DNA of 12,231 nt from an uncultured Helicobacteraceae bacterium (GTDB lineage: Bacteria; Campylobacterota; Campylobacteria; Campylobacterales; UBA6016), in contig CALJKN010000216.1 in assembly GCA_937973585.1 (NCBI GenBank), forward strand, positions 1 through 12,231, in the 5' to 3' direction. Both the position numbers and the translations under genes were made by a program. Shown here piece after piece: positions 1 to 5,607 of the stretch (position 1 is its first letter; each line of letters begins with the position of its first letter). The notes under the pieces were generated by a model that saw only the letters and a program-made list of their open reading frames with translations, was not told the origin of the DNA and did not search any database.

Positions 1-280
1 ATAGGTTTTCCGTCTTCTCCCACTCCTTGCTCTCGTCCTCGCATGGCCTCAGCGTAGCGGTGCTAGGTCGTTGAAGTGTGCGAAATGCCTCCGACTTGCC
101 AGCCCATGTGAAGTTGTAAAACTCACGGGATGGCTCTAACACCTCGCCAAGGACGCTTTTTAGTGCGTCAAAGTCTATCTTGCCCTCTTTGAACGCCGAC
201 GGCACAAGCCGCTTCAGCTCTTCTAGTGTCTCCTCTGTGATGTTTTTGCTCTCTAGTTTTACTTTTTTTGGTTCGCTCAT
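1..280 (-). CDS. Type III-style site-specific DNA methyltransferase (Mod), N-terminal part, cut by window edge
   Basis: The first 93 codons of a gene that runs off the left edge. It begins MSEPKKVKLESKNITEET and includes a segment EGKIDFDALKSVLGE, then FTWAGKSEAFRTLQ, then PSTATLRPCEDESKEW and EKTENL. This order is the typical N-terminus of type III Mod adenine methyltransferases, where it is normally followed by YIEGDNLEVLK and the catalytic DPPYN motif. Both would lie beyond the edge, so catalytic competence cannot be judged. The ATG at 278-280 has an AGGAAG ribosome site just upstream (AGGAAGCAAAATG on the minus strand). It lies about 105 bp after the Abi-type gene in the same direction and is probably the modification subunit of the same defence locus. 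A type III Res subunit would be expected further left. A run of seven A falls in codons 4-6. Family assignment is by remembered motif similarity. Confidence 0.85.
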   Translation of the reverse strand, partial: MSEPKKVKLESKNITEETLEELKRLVPSAFKEGKIDFDALKSVLGEVLEPSREFYNFTWAGKSEAFRTLQRPSTATLRPCEDESKEWEKTENL

Positions 281-326
281 TTTGCTTCCTATTTTCTGCT
301 TGATTTCAAATTAAAGAATTTTTTAA

Positions 327-332
327 AGTATA
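327..332 (-). promoter_or_regulatory. Possible -10 element for the mod gene
   Basis: The minus strand reads TATACT here, followed by an A/T-rich leader up to the mod ribosome site. In Campylobacterota the -10 box is the main recognisable promoter element and a clear -35 is often absent, as here. It could give mod a transcript of its own in addition to read-through from the Abi gene. The evidence is one hexamer, so this is weak. Confidence 0.25.
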
Positions 333-355
333 TCGGGTAAAATTTCGTCACCTAC

Positions 356-381
356 GCCAAACCTCTGCACGCACGTTTGGC
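356..381. repeat. Inverted repeat between the Abi-type gene and mod
   Basis: GCCAAAC (356-362) and GTTTGGC (375-381) form a perfect 7-bp stem around a 12-nt loop, starting 5 nt after the Abi-type stop codon on the minus strand. No T-run follows on that strand, so it is not a standard intrinsic terminator. It could be a weak terminator, an mRNA-stabilising 3' hairpin or a protein-binding site. Confidence 0.35.
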
Positions 382-385
382 TTGT

Positions 386-1399
386 TTATTTCTTCCCCAT
401 TCCTTTCATTATAAAACCCATAAGCTTTAAAAAATCGTTTTTGCTCACTTTCTCGACAAGCCCATTCGAGTTTATACTTATTTTTCTATCGTTTTTAAAT
501 TCGTCAATTAGAGTGAAGATTGTTTGCCCTTCAAATTTATCATAACTGCCATAGCTGTGTAGCCTATCCGACAAAAACTCCAAGGTCATATACACATCAA
601 TAATCTTGTGTGCCGATACATTTGCTCTGTATGACTGATAAGCACCGAAAGCTTTGACGCTACGATAATTTCTATTGAATAGTCTACTTCCATGTGCACA
701 ACGATTTCTAATCTCTTTTAGGCGTTTGAGATAGTTTACAAATACATCCATTTGAAAAATACCAAATTTATTGGCTATAGACTTCAATAGCGGTTCCCCG
801 CCAATCATCAGCTTTGTGACAAATTCTATCGTCAAGCCGATAGTGGCAGCTTCAGCCAAATAGTGAAACGGTGGATAATTGACATCACTGCTGGTTTGAA
901 TGAGCGTAGCCCCCTTTAGGTGTCTGTTTTTGTTTGACTCAAAGTCGTATGTATCAAGATAATACTCTCTAAAATGGCGATAGATTTCAGTATGCACACG
1001 ATGCCCATCCCTCCATCCATCCTCATCTTGCTTCCCCAGTTTAAAATCCGAAACAGTGTAGCTTCCACTGTTCAGGTAGAAAAATGGATTGCTTGTTTTT
1101 GCGTAAGCGGTCTCGACAAGTGCCGTTTTTAGTTTTGTCTCTACATGAAGCGAACGAGACATTAGGTCGGCTGCTAGATATGTGTCAAAAAAGTATGACA
1201 ACAAGACATCTTCAATACTCCACAATGACAACTCGTTCTTAAATGCGTACAGATAACCTTTGAATTTAAATAAGCCGATTTGTTCGATAAGTTTTTCAAT
1301 ATCCGCTTGTGTTGCGTGTTTTGGTTTGCCTAGCCCACTTGAGTAGAGGGAGTGTATATATGGCGATAATTCCATTTTTTTGTAGTTGTACTCAGCCAT
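386..1399 (-). CDS. Abi_2 (AbiD/AbiF-like) abortive-infection protein with HEPN motif
   Basis: A 337-residue protein resembling the Abi_2 family of phage-exclusion proteins, whose core is a HEPN fold. The decisive motif is RNRCAHGSRLFNR at residues 231-243. It contains R231-N232-x3-H236, the Rx4-6H signature of HEPN ribonucleases, followed by the RLxNR stretch usual in Abi_2. Near the N-terminus, residues 38-53 (IEQIGLFKFKGYLYAF) match the family's opening helix with its GY pair. No signal peptide or membrane segment is seen. I chose the ATG at 1397-1399 because it overlaps the SNF2 stop as TAATG, the usual sign of translational coupling. An in-frame GTG at 1414 would add five residues and is less likely. 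By family knowledge such proteins may cleave RNA after phage attack and arrest growth. The role here, between a SNF2 helicase and a Mod methyltransferase, is inferred. Confidence 0.8.
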   Translation of the reverse strand: MAEYNYKKMELSPYIHSLYSSGLGKPKHATQADIEKLIEQIGLFKFKGYLYAFKNELSLWSIEDVLLSYFFDTYLAADLMSRSLHVETKLKTALVETAYAKTSNPFFYLNSGSYTVSDFKLGKQDEDGWRDGHRVHTEIYRHFREYYLDTYDFESNKNRHLKGATLIQTSSDVNYPPFHYLAEAATIGLTIEFVTKLMIGGEPLLKSIANKFGIFQMDVFVNYLKRLKEIRNRCAHGSRLFNRNYRSVKAFGAYQSYRANVSAHKIIDVYMTLEFLSDRLHSYGSYDKFEGQTIFTLIDEFKNDRKISINSNGLVEKVSKNDFLKLMGFIMKGMGKK

Positions 1400-4269
1400 T
1401 ATACAATATCCCACTCTATCGTCATTATCTCTTGCTCTTTTGCCTGACCTTTTATGAGTTCCGAGAGTGAGTCAATAATCTCGCTCCGCTTGGTATATAT
1501 CTCATCTTCGGCTGACCCTACTTCTCGTTTGAGCTTTTTTTGCTTTAGCTCTAGGTCTCGTATCTCTATCTGGATTTTTAATTTTTCTTGAGGATTTGCT
1601 TTTTTGGAGTCTGCTCTTTTTGCATTTATACTTTTCTTGAGTTCTTTTAGCTCTTTTTCTAGGCTGACTAGCTGGTCGTCCGCCCATTTGTCTAGCTTGA
1701 TGATTTCGGCGTCAAAAAACTGTGCGTTTCTCTTTTCGCATGAGCTAAATATCTTATCTTTTTGTGCTGTCTCGCTCTCGTTTAGCTTGGCTTTTGCATT
1801 ATCGTCTATGGTAGTTTCTTTTGAGGATAGGGCTTTTAGACTTAGTATCTTCTCGGCTATTTCTGCTTTTATTTTTGCTCCGCCTTTTGTCACGGCGGAT
1901 ACTATGACATACTCCTCTTTTTCAAAGCCGTTTAATGTAAGTCTTGAAACTTTGAGGTAGCCGCTTTTGCCCTGATAACTCTCAAGGGCTGATATTTTTG
2001 CGTGATGATTTGATAGGGAAAGTGTCAGTTTGGCTGGCTTTAGTTCTCTTTCGAGCGCCTTATTTACCACATACTCGCCAAGCGGTGAATTTATGCGGTA
2101 TGTGTAGTGATTGTTTTCTTCTACTTCTCTTGTTATGAGCTGGTATTTTCCAGTGCTTATCGCCTTGTTCGGAGCTTTGGTTAGTTGAAAAGACGCTTCC
2201 TCGTCATTGAATTTGGCAAAACTACCTAGCTCTACTTTTGTTGCCTTCCAGAATAGCTCTTCATAGTGATTCATGCACTTTATCGATTCGTCAAGTGAGC
2301 CTTTTAGTCTTTTGTGCACATCTTCGTCAAAGTTTTCTAGGAGTTTTTTTCTTGTGCTTTTGAGTGTTTTTTGGATTTTTTCATCTAGCTCTTTTTGGAG
2401 GGCATCAAAGGCTTTTTGTATCTCGTCGGTGCTCCTGCAAGACTGATAAACATTAAGTATTGCTTTTTCAAAGTCCACACCGTTTTCTATTATGCCGAGC
2501 ACTTCGTCACTTGAGCCAAAAACACCGTCAAATAGCTGGAACTTATCACGGAGTAGCTCATAAACTCTTTGGTCTGCCGCATTTGCCTTATTGAGGAAAT
2601 TAACGACGACGACATCGTGCTTTTGCCCGTATCTATGGACTCTGCCTATTCGCTGCTCTATTCTTTGCGGATTCCAAGGTAGGTCGTAATTTATGAGAAG
2701 ATTGCAAAACTGTAGATTTATACCCTCGCTTCCGGCCTCTGTCGCTATAAGTATCTCGGCTTCATCTCTAAAATAATCAACAATTGCTTGTTTCATATCT
2801 GCTGTTTTTGAGCCGGTAATCTTGCCGCTCCCAGTATGTCTCTCTATCCATTTGTTGTAAATTTCTTTTGAAGTGGTATCGTTATTTTGCCCATTAAACA
2901 AAACTATTTTATTTTTGTAGCCGTTTAGCTCTAGGTATTCTTTTAGATAGTTTTGCGTTCTTTTGGACTCCGTAAAGATTATCGCTTTTTTATTTGCCCC
3001 AAGCTCCGCCTGCTTCAAAAAGCCCATTTCAAGTGCCGATAAAAGCTTTTCAAGCTTTGCGTCTATCTCGATTGAAGAGGCTAAAAGCTTGAAAGACTCT
3101 AGTTCGTTTATTTCACTTTTTATTTCAGCGATTTCTGTGTCGCTTAAAAATATGTTTTCAGGCGCTGATTCCTCATCTTCACTCTCTTCTGTAAAGTCGC
3201 TGATAAGCTCTTCATCGTCGTCCAGTTTGATTTGTGTTGTTTCTTTGGTTTTTATGGACGATTCTAGTCTTTCTATCATCGTGGAGAGGGTGTTTTCTAT
3301 AGCCCTCGTAGAGGACGCAAGTAGTTTTCTGACTATCAAGATAATAAGCGTTTTTTGTGAATTTGGAATAGAGTGTAGATTAGTAGACTGCAAAAACTCT
3401 GAAATTAGATTATAAAGAGCCTGTTCGTCATTGCTCGGGTAAAATTCTTGTACCAATGCTATACGATTTGTATACGGTACATATTCGACGACATCTTTTC
3501 TAAGCGTTCTATGACAAAACGGACTTATACGAGACTTTAGATCTCTAAACTGTGCATTTGTCATCTTGCCACTGACAAACTGGTCGGAAAAAGACCTTTT
3601 ATCGCCAAATACTCTTTCATCTAGTATTGATACTAGTCCGTACAATTCAAGAAGTGAGTTTTGAAGAGGGGTGGCTGTAAGCAATATTTTTTTTGTACCG
3701 TTTAATGCTGATTTTATGGAGTGTGATATTTTGCTACTTGGCTTATAGATATTTCTTAGCTTGTGAGCCTCATCTATAACCGCAAGCTGAAATCTTGCTT
3801 TTAATATCTCAGCCTGCATTTTGGCAGCAAAATTGTATGAGGTGATAACTATCTTATCCCCTTGATTAAAAGGCTCATCTATACCGTTTTTCTTAAACTG
3901 CTTATAGCTCTGAGCGTCGAGAATCACGCTATCTAGGAAGAATTTTTCATACAACTCTACAGACCACTGTTTTCGCAAAGAGGCCGGAGCTATGATGATA
4001 ATTTGGCGCTTGTGTTCGCACCAGTATTGGGTTAGTATAAGTCCAGCTTCTATGGTTTTACCAAGTCCGACTTCATCTGCCAGTATTACACCCTCAGATA
4101 TTGGACTTTTAAACGCAAATAGAGCAGCTTCGACTTGATGCGGATTCAAATCAACTTTAGCGTTAAAAATACCCTGCGACAATCTCTCAACGCCCCTTGA
4201 GCTATTGGTAAGTGTCAAGATATTTGCAAAATATTTTGAATGATACTCTGTGTATTTAGGGGCGAACAT
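1399..4269 (-). CDS. SNF2-family DEAD/DEAH-type helicase/translocase (HepA/RapA-like)
   Basis: A 956-residue SNF2 superfamily ATPase with both RecA-like lobes complete. Lobe 1 has Walker A DEVGLGKT (65-72), Walker B DEAH (166-169) and motif III TATP (198-201). Lobe 2 has the ATEAGSEGINLQ segment (509-520) and the arginine-finger motif QRIGRVHRYGQ (539-549). An acidic linker at about 349-372 separates the lobes, and the C-terminal region (about 860-945) is highly charged and probably coiled coil. Proteins of this type move along or remodel duplex DNA. SNF2-type proteins recur in bacterial defence loci, including the DrmD component of DISARM, but no other DISARM gene is visible here. The Abi-type gene follows by TAATG overlap, with mod next. 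The ATG at 4267-4269 is the only ordinary start codon after an in-frame upstream TGA. GGGA seven bases before it is a modest ribosome site. A housekeeping RapA role is unlikely given the neighbours. Confidence 0.88.
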   Translation of the reverse strand: MFAPKYTEYHSKYFANILTLTNSSRGVERLSQGIFNAKVDLNPHQVEAALFAFKSPISEGVILADEVGLGKTIEAGLILTQYWCEHKRQIIIIAPASLRKQWSVELYEKFFLDSVILDAQSYKQFKKNGIDEPFNQGDKIVITSYNFAAKMQAEILKARFQLAVIDEAHKLRNIYKPSSKISHSIKSALNGTKKILLTATPLQNSLLELYGLVSILDERVFGDKRSFSDQFVSGKMTNAQFRDLKSRISPFCHRTLRKDVVEYVPYTNRIALVQEFYPSNDEQALYNLISEFLQSTNLHSIPNSQKTLIILIVRKLLASSTRAIENTLSTMIERLESSIKTKETTQIKLDDDEELISDFTEESEDEESAPENIFLSDTEIAEIKSEINELESFKLLASSIEIDAKLEKLLSALEMGFLKQAELGANKKAIIFTESKRTQNYLKEYLELNGYKNKIVLFNGQNNDTTSKEIYNKWIERHTGSGKITGSKTADMKQAIVDYFRDEAEILIATEAGSEGINLQFCNLLINYDLPWNPQRIEQRIGRVHRYGQKHDVVVVNFLNKANAADQRVYELLRDKFQLFDGVFGSSDEVLGIIENGVDFEKAILNVYQSCRSTDEIQKAFDALQKELDEKIQKTLKSTRKKLLENFDEDVHKRLKGSLDESIKCMNHYEELFWKATKVELGSFAKFNDEEASFQLTKAPNKAISTGKYQLITREVEENNHYTYRINSPLGEYVVNKALERELKPAKLTLSLSNHHAKISALESYQGKSGYLKVSRLTLNGFEKEEYVIVSAVTKGGAKIKAEIAEKILSLKALSSKETTIDDNAKAKLNESETAQKDKIFSSCEKRNAQFFDAEIIKLDKWADDQLVSLEKELKELKKSINAKRADSKKANPQEKLKIQIEIRDLELKQKKLKREVGSAEDEIYTKRSEIIDSLSELIKGQAKEQEIMTIEWDIV

Positions 4270-4343
4270 TTTTAATTCCCATACAGATACTCCTCAAATC
4301 CACAATCTCGTCTCTCTAGTTTTGTACTGATTTTATCAAATGA
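4270..4343 (-). pseudogene. Possible remnant C-terminal tail of a decayed gene
   Basis: On the minus strand, 23 codons read through this stretch and end at a TAA at 4272-4274. They encode KISTKLERRDCGFEEYLYGN preceded by SFD. The composition (charged, with aromatic residues near the end) looks like a real protein C-terminus rather than random A/T-rich DNA. Just upstream, in a different frame, KSSTPIFKLII can be read, so a single frameshift would join the two. It could be the tail of a gene once preceding SNF2, or chance. No family is recognised. Confidence 0.25.
4331..4336 (-). promoter_or_regulatory. Possible -10 element for the SNF2-Abi-mod operon
   Basis: The minus strand reads TTTGATAAAATC around here, giving a TAAAAT-type -10 box with no clear -35, as is common in Campylobacterota. 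Transcription would start roughly 55 nt before the SNF2 ATG. The alternative is read-through from the toxin-antitoxin pair upstream, since no terminator was seen after the toxin gene. Confidence 0.25.
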
Positions 4344-4378
4344 TTAGTTTGAAGATAGGCGTAGAAGATTTACCCTTT

Positions 4379-4660
4379 CTAATCCACCGGATTTTCTTGG
4401 TATTTTGTAAAACCAAATACCTCCAGCCTATCCTGCTTGATTCGGTAAGTGATGACATAGCCCTTGAAAATCATATCTCTAATATTTTCATCATTGAAAA
4501 ATATAGATTTTCTGCATCTCATCGGCATATCTTTTAGACTATCTATCATATTTTTGAGTTCATTTCTAAAGTTTGTTGCCGCCGTTTTATTGTCTTTGGC
4601 GATATATTCTAGCTGTCTATTAAATCTATCCTTGAAGGTCGGTAGATACGAAATGTGCAT
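4379..4660 (-). CDS. RelE/ParE-family toxin of a type II toxin-antitoxin module
   Basis: A 93-residue basic protein with the layout of RelE/ParE toxins. It has an N-terminal strand (HISYLPTF), then two helices (about residues 8-43) with the family-type FRNELKNMIDSLKDMP, then a beta-rich C-terminal half. That half contains IRDMIFKGYVITYRI (60-74) and ends FGFTKYQENP. The IRDMIFKGYVI strand is very typical of ParE/RelE-like toxins. Such toxins either cleave ribosome-bound mRNA (RelE) or poison gyrase (ParE), and the sequence alone does not decide which. The start ATG directly follows the antitoxin stop (TAAATG) with no good ribosome site of its own, so translation probably depends on the antitoxin being translated first. 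The TAG stop is about 110 bp before the SNF2 start, in the same direction. Confidence 0.82.
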   Translation of the reverse strand: MHISYLPTFKDRFNRQLEYIAKDNKTAATNFRNELKNMIDSLKDMPMRCRKSIFFNDENIRDMIFKGYVITYRIKQDRLEVFGFTKYQENPVD

Positions 4661-4891
4661 TTAGTATTTCGCCAATACCGAGTCCGTAGAAGCCCAAAAC
4701 TCATCTTCGCTAATCATCTTCGCCGTGCCGTCGTCTATACTCCTCAGCGCCTCTTCGAGATATGCTTTGTCTTGCATAAATGTGCTATTTTTGTCTATCT
4801 CTACTTTTTTGAAAAACTTACGGTCGAGAGATTGGAGCACACCGATAAACTGGGCCTCATAGCCTTCATTAATGTCTAAAATTAGTTGCAT
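4661..4891 (-). CDS. Antitoxin partner of the RelE/ParE-type toxin
   Basis: A 76-residue acidic protein placed immediately before the toxin gene, the classic order of type II modules. Residues 1-35 (MQLILDINEGYEAQFIGVLQ onward) probably form the folded N-terminal part. The C-terminal half, LEEALRSIDDGTAKMISEDE (45-64) followed by FWASTDSVLAKY, resembles the toxin-wrapping tail of RelB-like antitoxins, which carry a similar EALxxIDxGxAxxIS..E pattern. I do not recognise a classical ribbon-helix-helix or helix-turn-helix DNA-binding domain. Assignment therefore rests on gene order, size and the tail. The ATG at 4889-4891 is preceded by AGGA six bases upstream. It is expected to neutralise the toxin and perhaps repress its own promoter, but neither is shown by the sequence. 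Confidence 0.72.
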   Translation of the reverse strand: MQLILDINEGYEAQFIGVLQSLDRKFFKKVEIDKNSTFMQDKAYLEEALRSIDDGTAKMISEDEFWASTDSVLAKY

Positions 4892-4908
4892 TTGGAGTCC
4901 TTTTGGAG
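4891..4908 (-). repeat. Direct repeats flanking the antitoxin ribosome site
   Basis: On the minus strand CTCCAAA occurs twice, 11 bp apart (4902-4908 and 4891-4897), with the AGGA ribosome site (4898-4901) between the copies. The second copy runs into the A of the ATG. The 11-bp period equals one helical turn, which would suit a DNA-bound repressor, or the repeats could act in the mRNA. Short repeats also arise by chance. Confidence 0.3.
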
Positions 4909-4947
4909 CGCTATTTTTGTTTATGGTAGGTTAAAAAAGCTGTGAAG

Positions 4948-4953
4948 TTTATA
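4948..4953 (-). promoter_or_regulatory. Possible -10 element for the minus-strand toxin-antitoxin pair
   Basis: The minus strand reads TTTATAAACTT, with TATAAA as the candidate -10 box about 57 nt before the antitoxin start. No -35 box is convincing. A weaker CATAAA lies nearer the gene. This assumes divergent transcription from the 138-bp region between the two toxin-antitoxin modules. Confidence 0.25.
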
Positions 4954-4994
4954 AAGCCTTTTGGCGGTTAAGCTTATTTTCAAACCACACACCA

Positions 4995-5000
4995 TAAAAT
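4995..5000 (+). promoter_or_regulatory. Possible -10 element for the brnT-like gene
   Basis: TAAAAT here would place transcription start near 5007, leaving the AAAGG ribosome site at 5019-5023 in the transcript. The more obvious TATAAA at 5011-5016 would start transcription after that ribosome site and is therefore less likely. No clear -35 was seen. Confidence 0.3.
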
Positions 5001-5013
5001 ACATTGTATGTAT
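4999..5013. promoter_or_regulatory. 15-bp palindrome, candidate operator of the BrnTA-like module
   Basis: ATACAT-TGT-ATGTAT is a perfect inverted repeat with 6-bp arms and a 3-bp centre. It sits 17 bp before the GTG start of the BrnT-like toxin and overlaps the presumed -10/+1 region. Ribbon-helix-helix antitoxins commonly repress their own operons by binding such palindromes. The binding protein is inferred to be the BrnA-like product of 5298-5564. Confidence 0.45.
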
Positions 5014-5029
5014 AAAATAAAGGCTTTTT

Positions 5030-5305
5030 GTGTATAAATGGGATAAAGACAAGAATGACTTGCTTGCACAAACTAGAGGCATTTGTTTTGAGGATATTGT
5101 CGAAGCTATTGATGGCGGGGGTATACTAGATGTGTATGAACACCCAAATCAAGAAAAATACCCGAACCAAAAAATATTTGTCATATCGGCACTTGGCTAC
5201 ACATATCTTGTACCGTACGTCAAAAACGGGGATGAAATATTCTTAAAAACTATAATCCCGAGTCGAAAAGCCCAAAAAATATACAAAGGAGATAGCGATG
5301 TTTGA
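5030..5305 (+). CDS. brnT: BrnT-family toxin
   Basis: A 91-residue protein of the BrnT (COG2929-like) type. It opens YKWDKDKNDLLAQTRGICFE (residues 2-21), the usual W/F-D-x-x-K-N...RGI/V-SFE pattern. It then has EHPNQEKYPNQKIFVISA (37-54) and ends with a VPYVKNGDEIFLKTIIPSRK strand-turn-strand (61-80). BrnT is described as a RelE-like ribonuclease toxin in type II modules. The start is GTG at 5030-5032, with AAAGG seven bases upstream. The only ATG nearby (5008) is out of frame. The toxin gene precedes the antitoxin gene, the reverse of most modules but normal for brnTA, and overlaps it by 8 bp. It points away from the other toxin-antitoxin pair. Family placement is by remembered similarity. 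Confidence 0.78.
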   Translation: MYKWDKDKNDLLAQTRGICFEDIVEAIDGGGILDVYEHPNQEKYPNQKIFVISALGYTYLVPYVKNGDEIFLKTIIPSRKAQKIYKGDSDV

Positions 5306-5564
5306 TAATGAAGAGTTAGAAATACTGGAAGCGTTGGAAAACGGTTCGCTCAAAAAAAGCATAAATGCAGACGAAGAGATAGCATTGGCTCAAAATGCGG
5401 CAAAAGAGTATTTATCAAAGTCAAAAAACATCACGATTAGGCTGAGTCTCGCCGATGTTACAAATGTAAAAAGACGCTCACAAGATATAGGCATACCGTA
5501 TCAAACGATAATTAGCTCACTCGTACATCAATATGCAAGCGGGAAGTTAAAACTGGAGATTTAA
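5298..5564 (+). CDS. CopG/BrnA-like ribbon-helix-helix antitoxin
   Basis: An 88-residue protein partnering the BrnT-like toxin. The C-terminal half contains a ribbon-helix-helix signature. NITIRLS (44-50) is the DNA-contacting beta strand, followed by helix 1 (LADVTNVKRRSQDIG), the turn IPYQT (66-70) and helix 2 (IISSLVHQYASGKL). The N-terminal half (DNEELEILEALENGSLKK onward) is acidic and probably binds the toxin, the reverse of the usual antitoxin layout but normal for CopG-type BrnA relatives. The start ATG overlaps the brnT stop (...GATGTTTGA), preceded by AAAGGAGA, a good ribosome site. The TAA at 5562-5564 is followed at once by the shared hairpin at 5565-5585. It is likely to bind the palindrome at 4999-5013 as autorepressor, which is inferred. 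Confidence 0.78.
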   Translation: MFDNEELEILEALENGSLKKSINADEEIALAQNAAKEYLSKSKNITIRLSLADVTNVKRRSQDIGIPYQTIISSLVHQYASGKLKLEI

Positions 5565-5585
5565 AAAGCCCCTTTGGGGGGCTTT
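5565..5585 (-). terminator. Intrinsic terminator of the acs operon, possibly bidirectional
   Basis: AAAGCCCC (5565-5572) pairs with GGGGCTTT (5578-5585) over a 5-nt loop. On the minus strand the stem is followed by CTTTTTAAA, so the U-run is in place 23 nt past the acs stop. On the plus strand the stem follows the BrnA-like stop but lacks a T-run beyond three T, so termination that way would be weaker. Confidence 0.75.
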
Positions 5586-5607
5586 GAGGGGATAGTTTAG
5601 CGTCTTA

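Noticed and set aside
263..269. A7 tract in mod codons 4-6 as a phase-variation switch
   Set aside because: Seven bases is short for switching, and such runs are common in A/T-rich genes; other strains would be needed.
1400..1414. Upstream GTG start for the Abi-type protein (MGYCIM...)
   Set aside because: The ATG at 1397-1399 overlaps the SNF2 stop as TAATG, and the extra residues are non-conserved in appearance.
2963..3415. Plus-strand open frame of 150 codons opposite SNF2
   Set aside because: Serine-rich product typical of the antisense of a real gene; the minus-strand frame carries clear helicase motifs.
1..4269. DISARM system
   Set aside because: Only a SNF2 protein and a methyltransferase are shared in broad type; no DrmA, DrmB or DrmC-like gene is visible, and the methyltransferase N-terminus is type III Mod-like.
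5011..5016. TATAAA as the -10 box of the brnT-like gene
   Set aside because: Transcription would begin after the AAAGG ribosome site, so the TAAAAT at 4995-5000 fits better.
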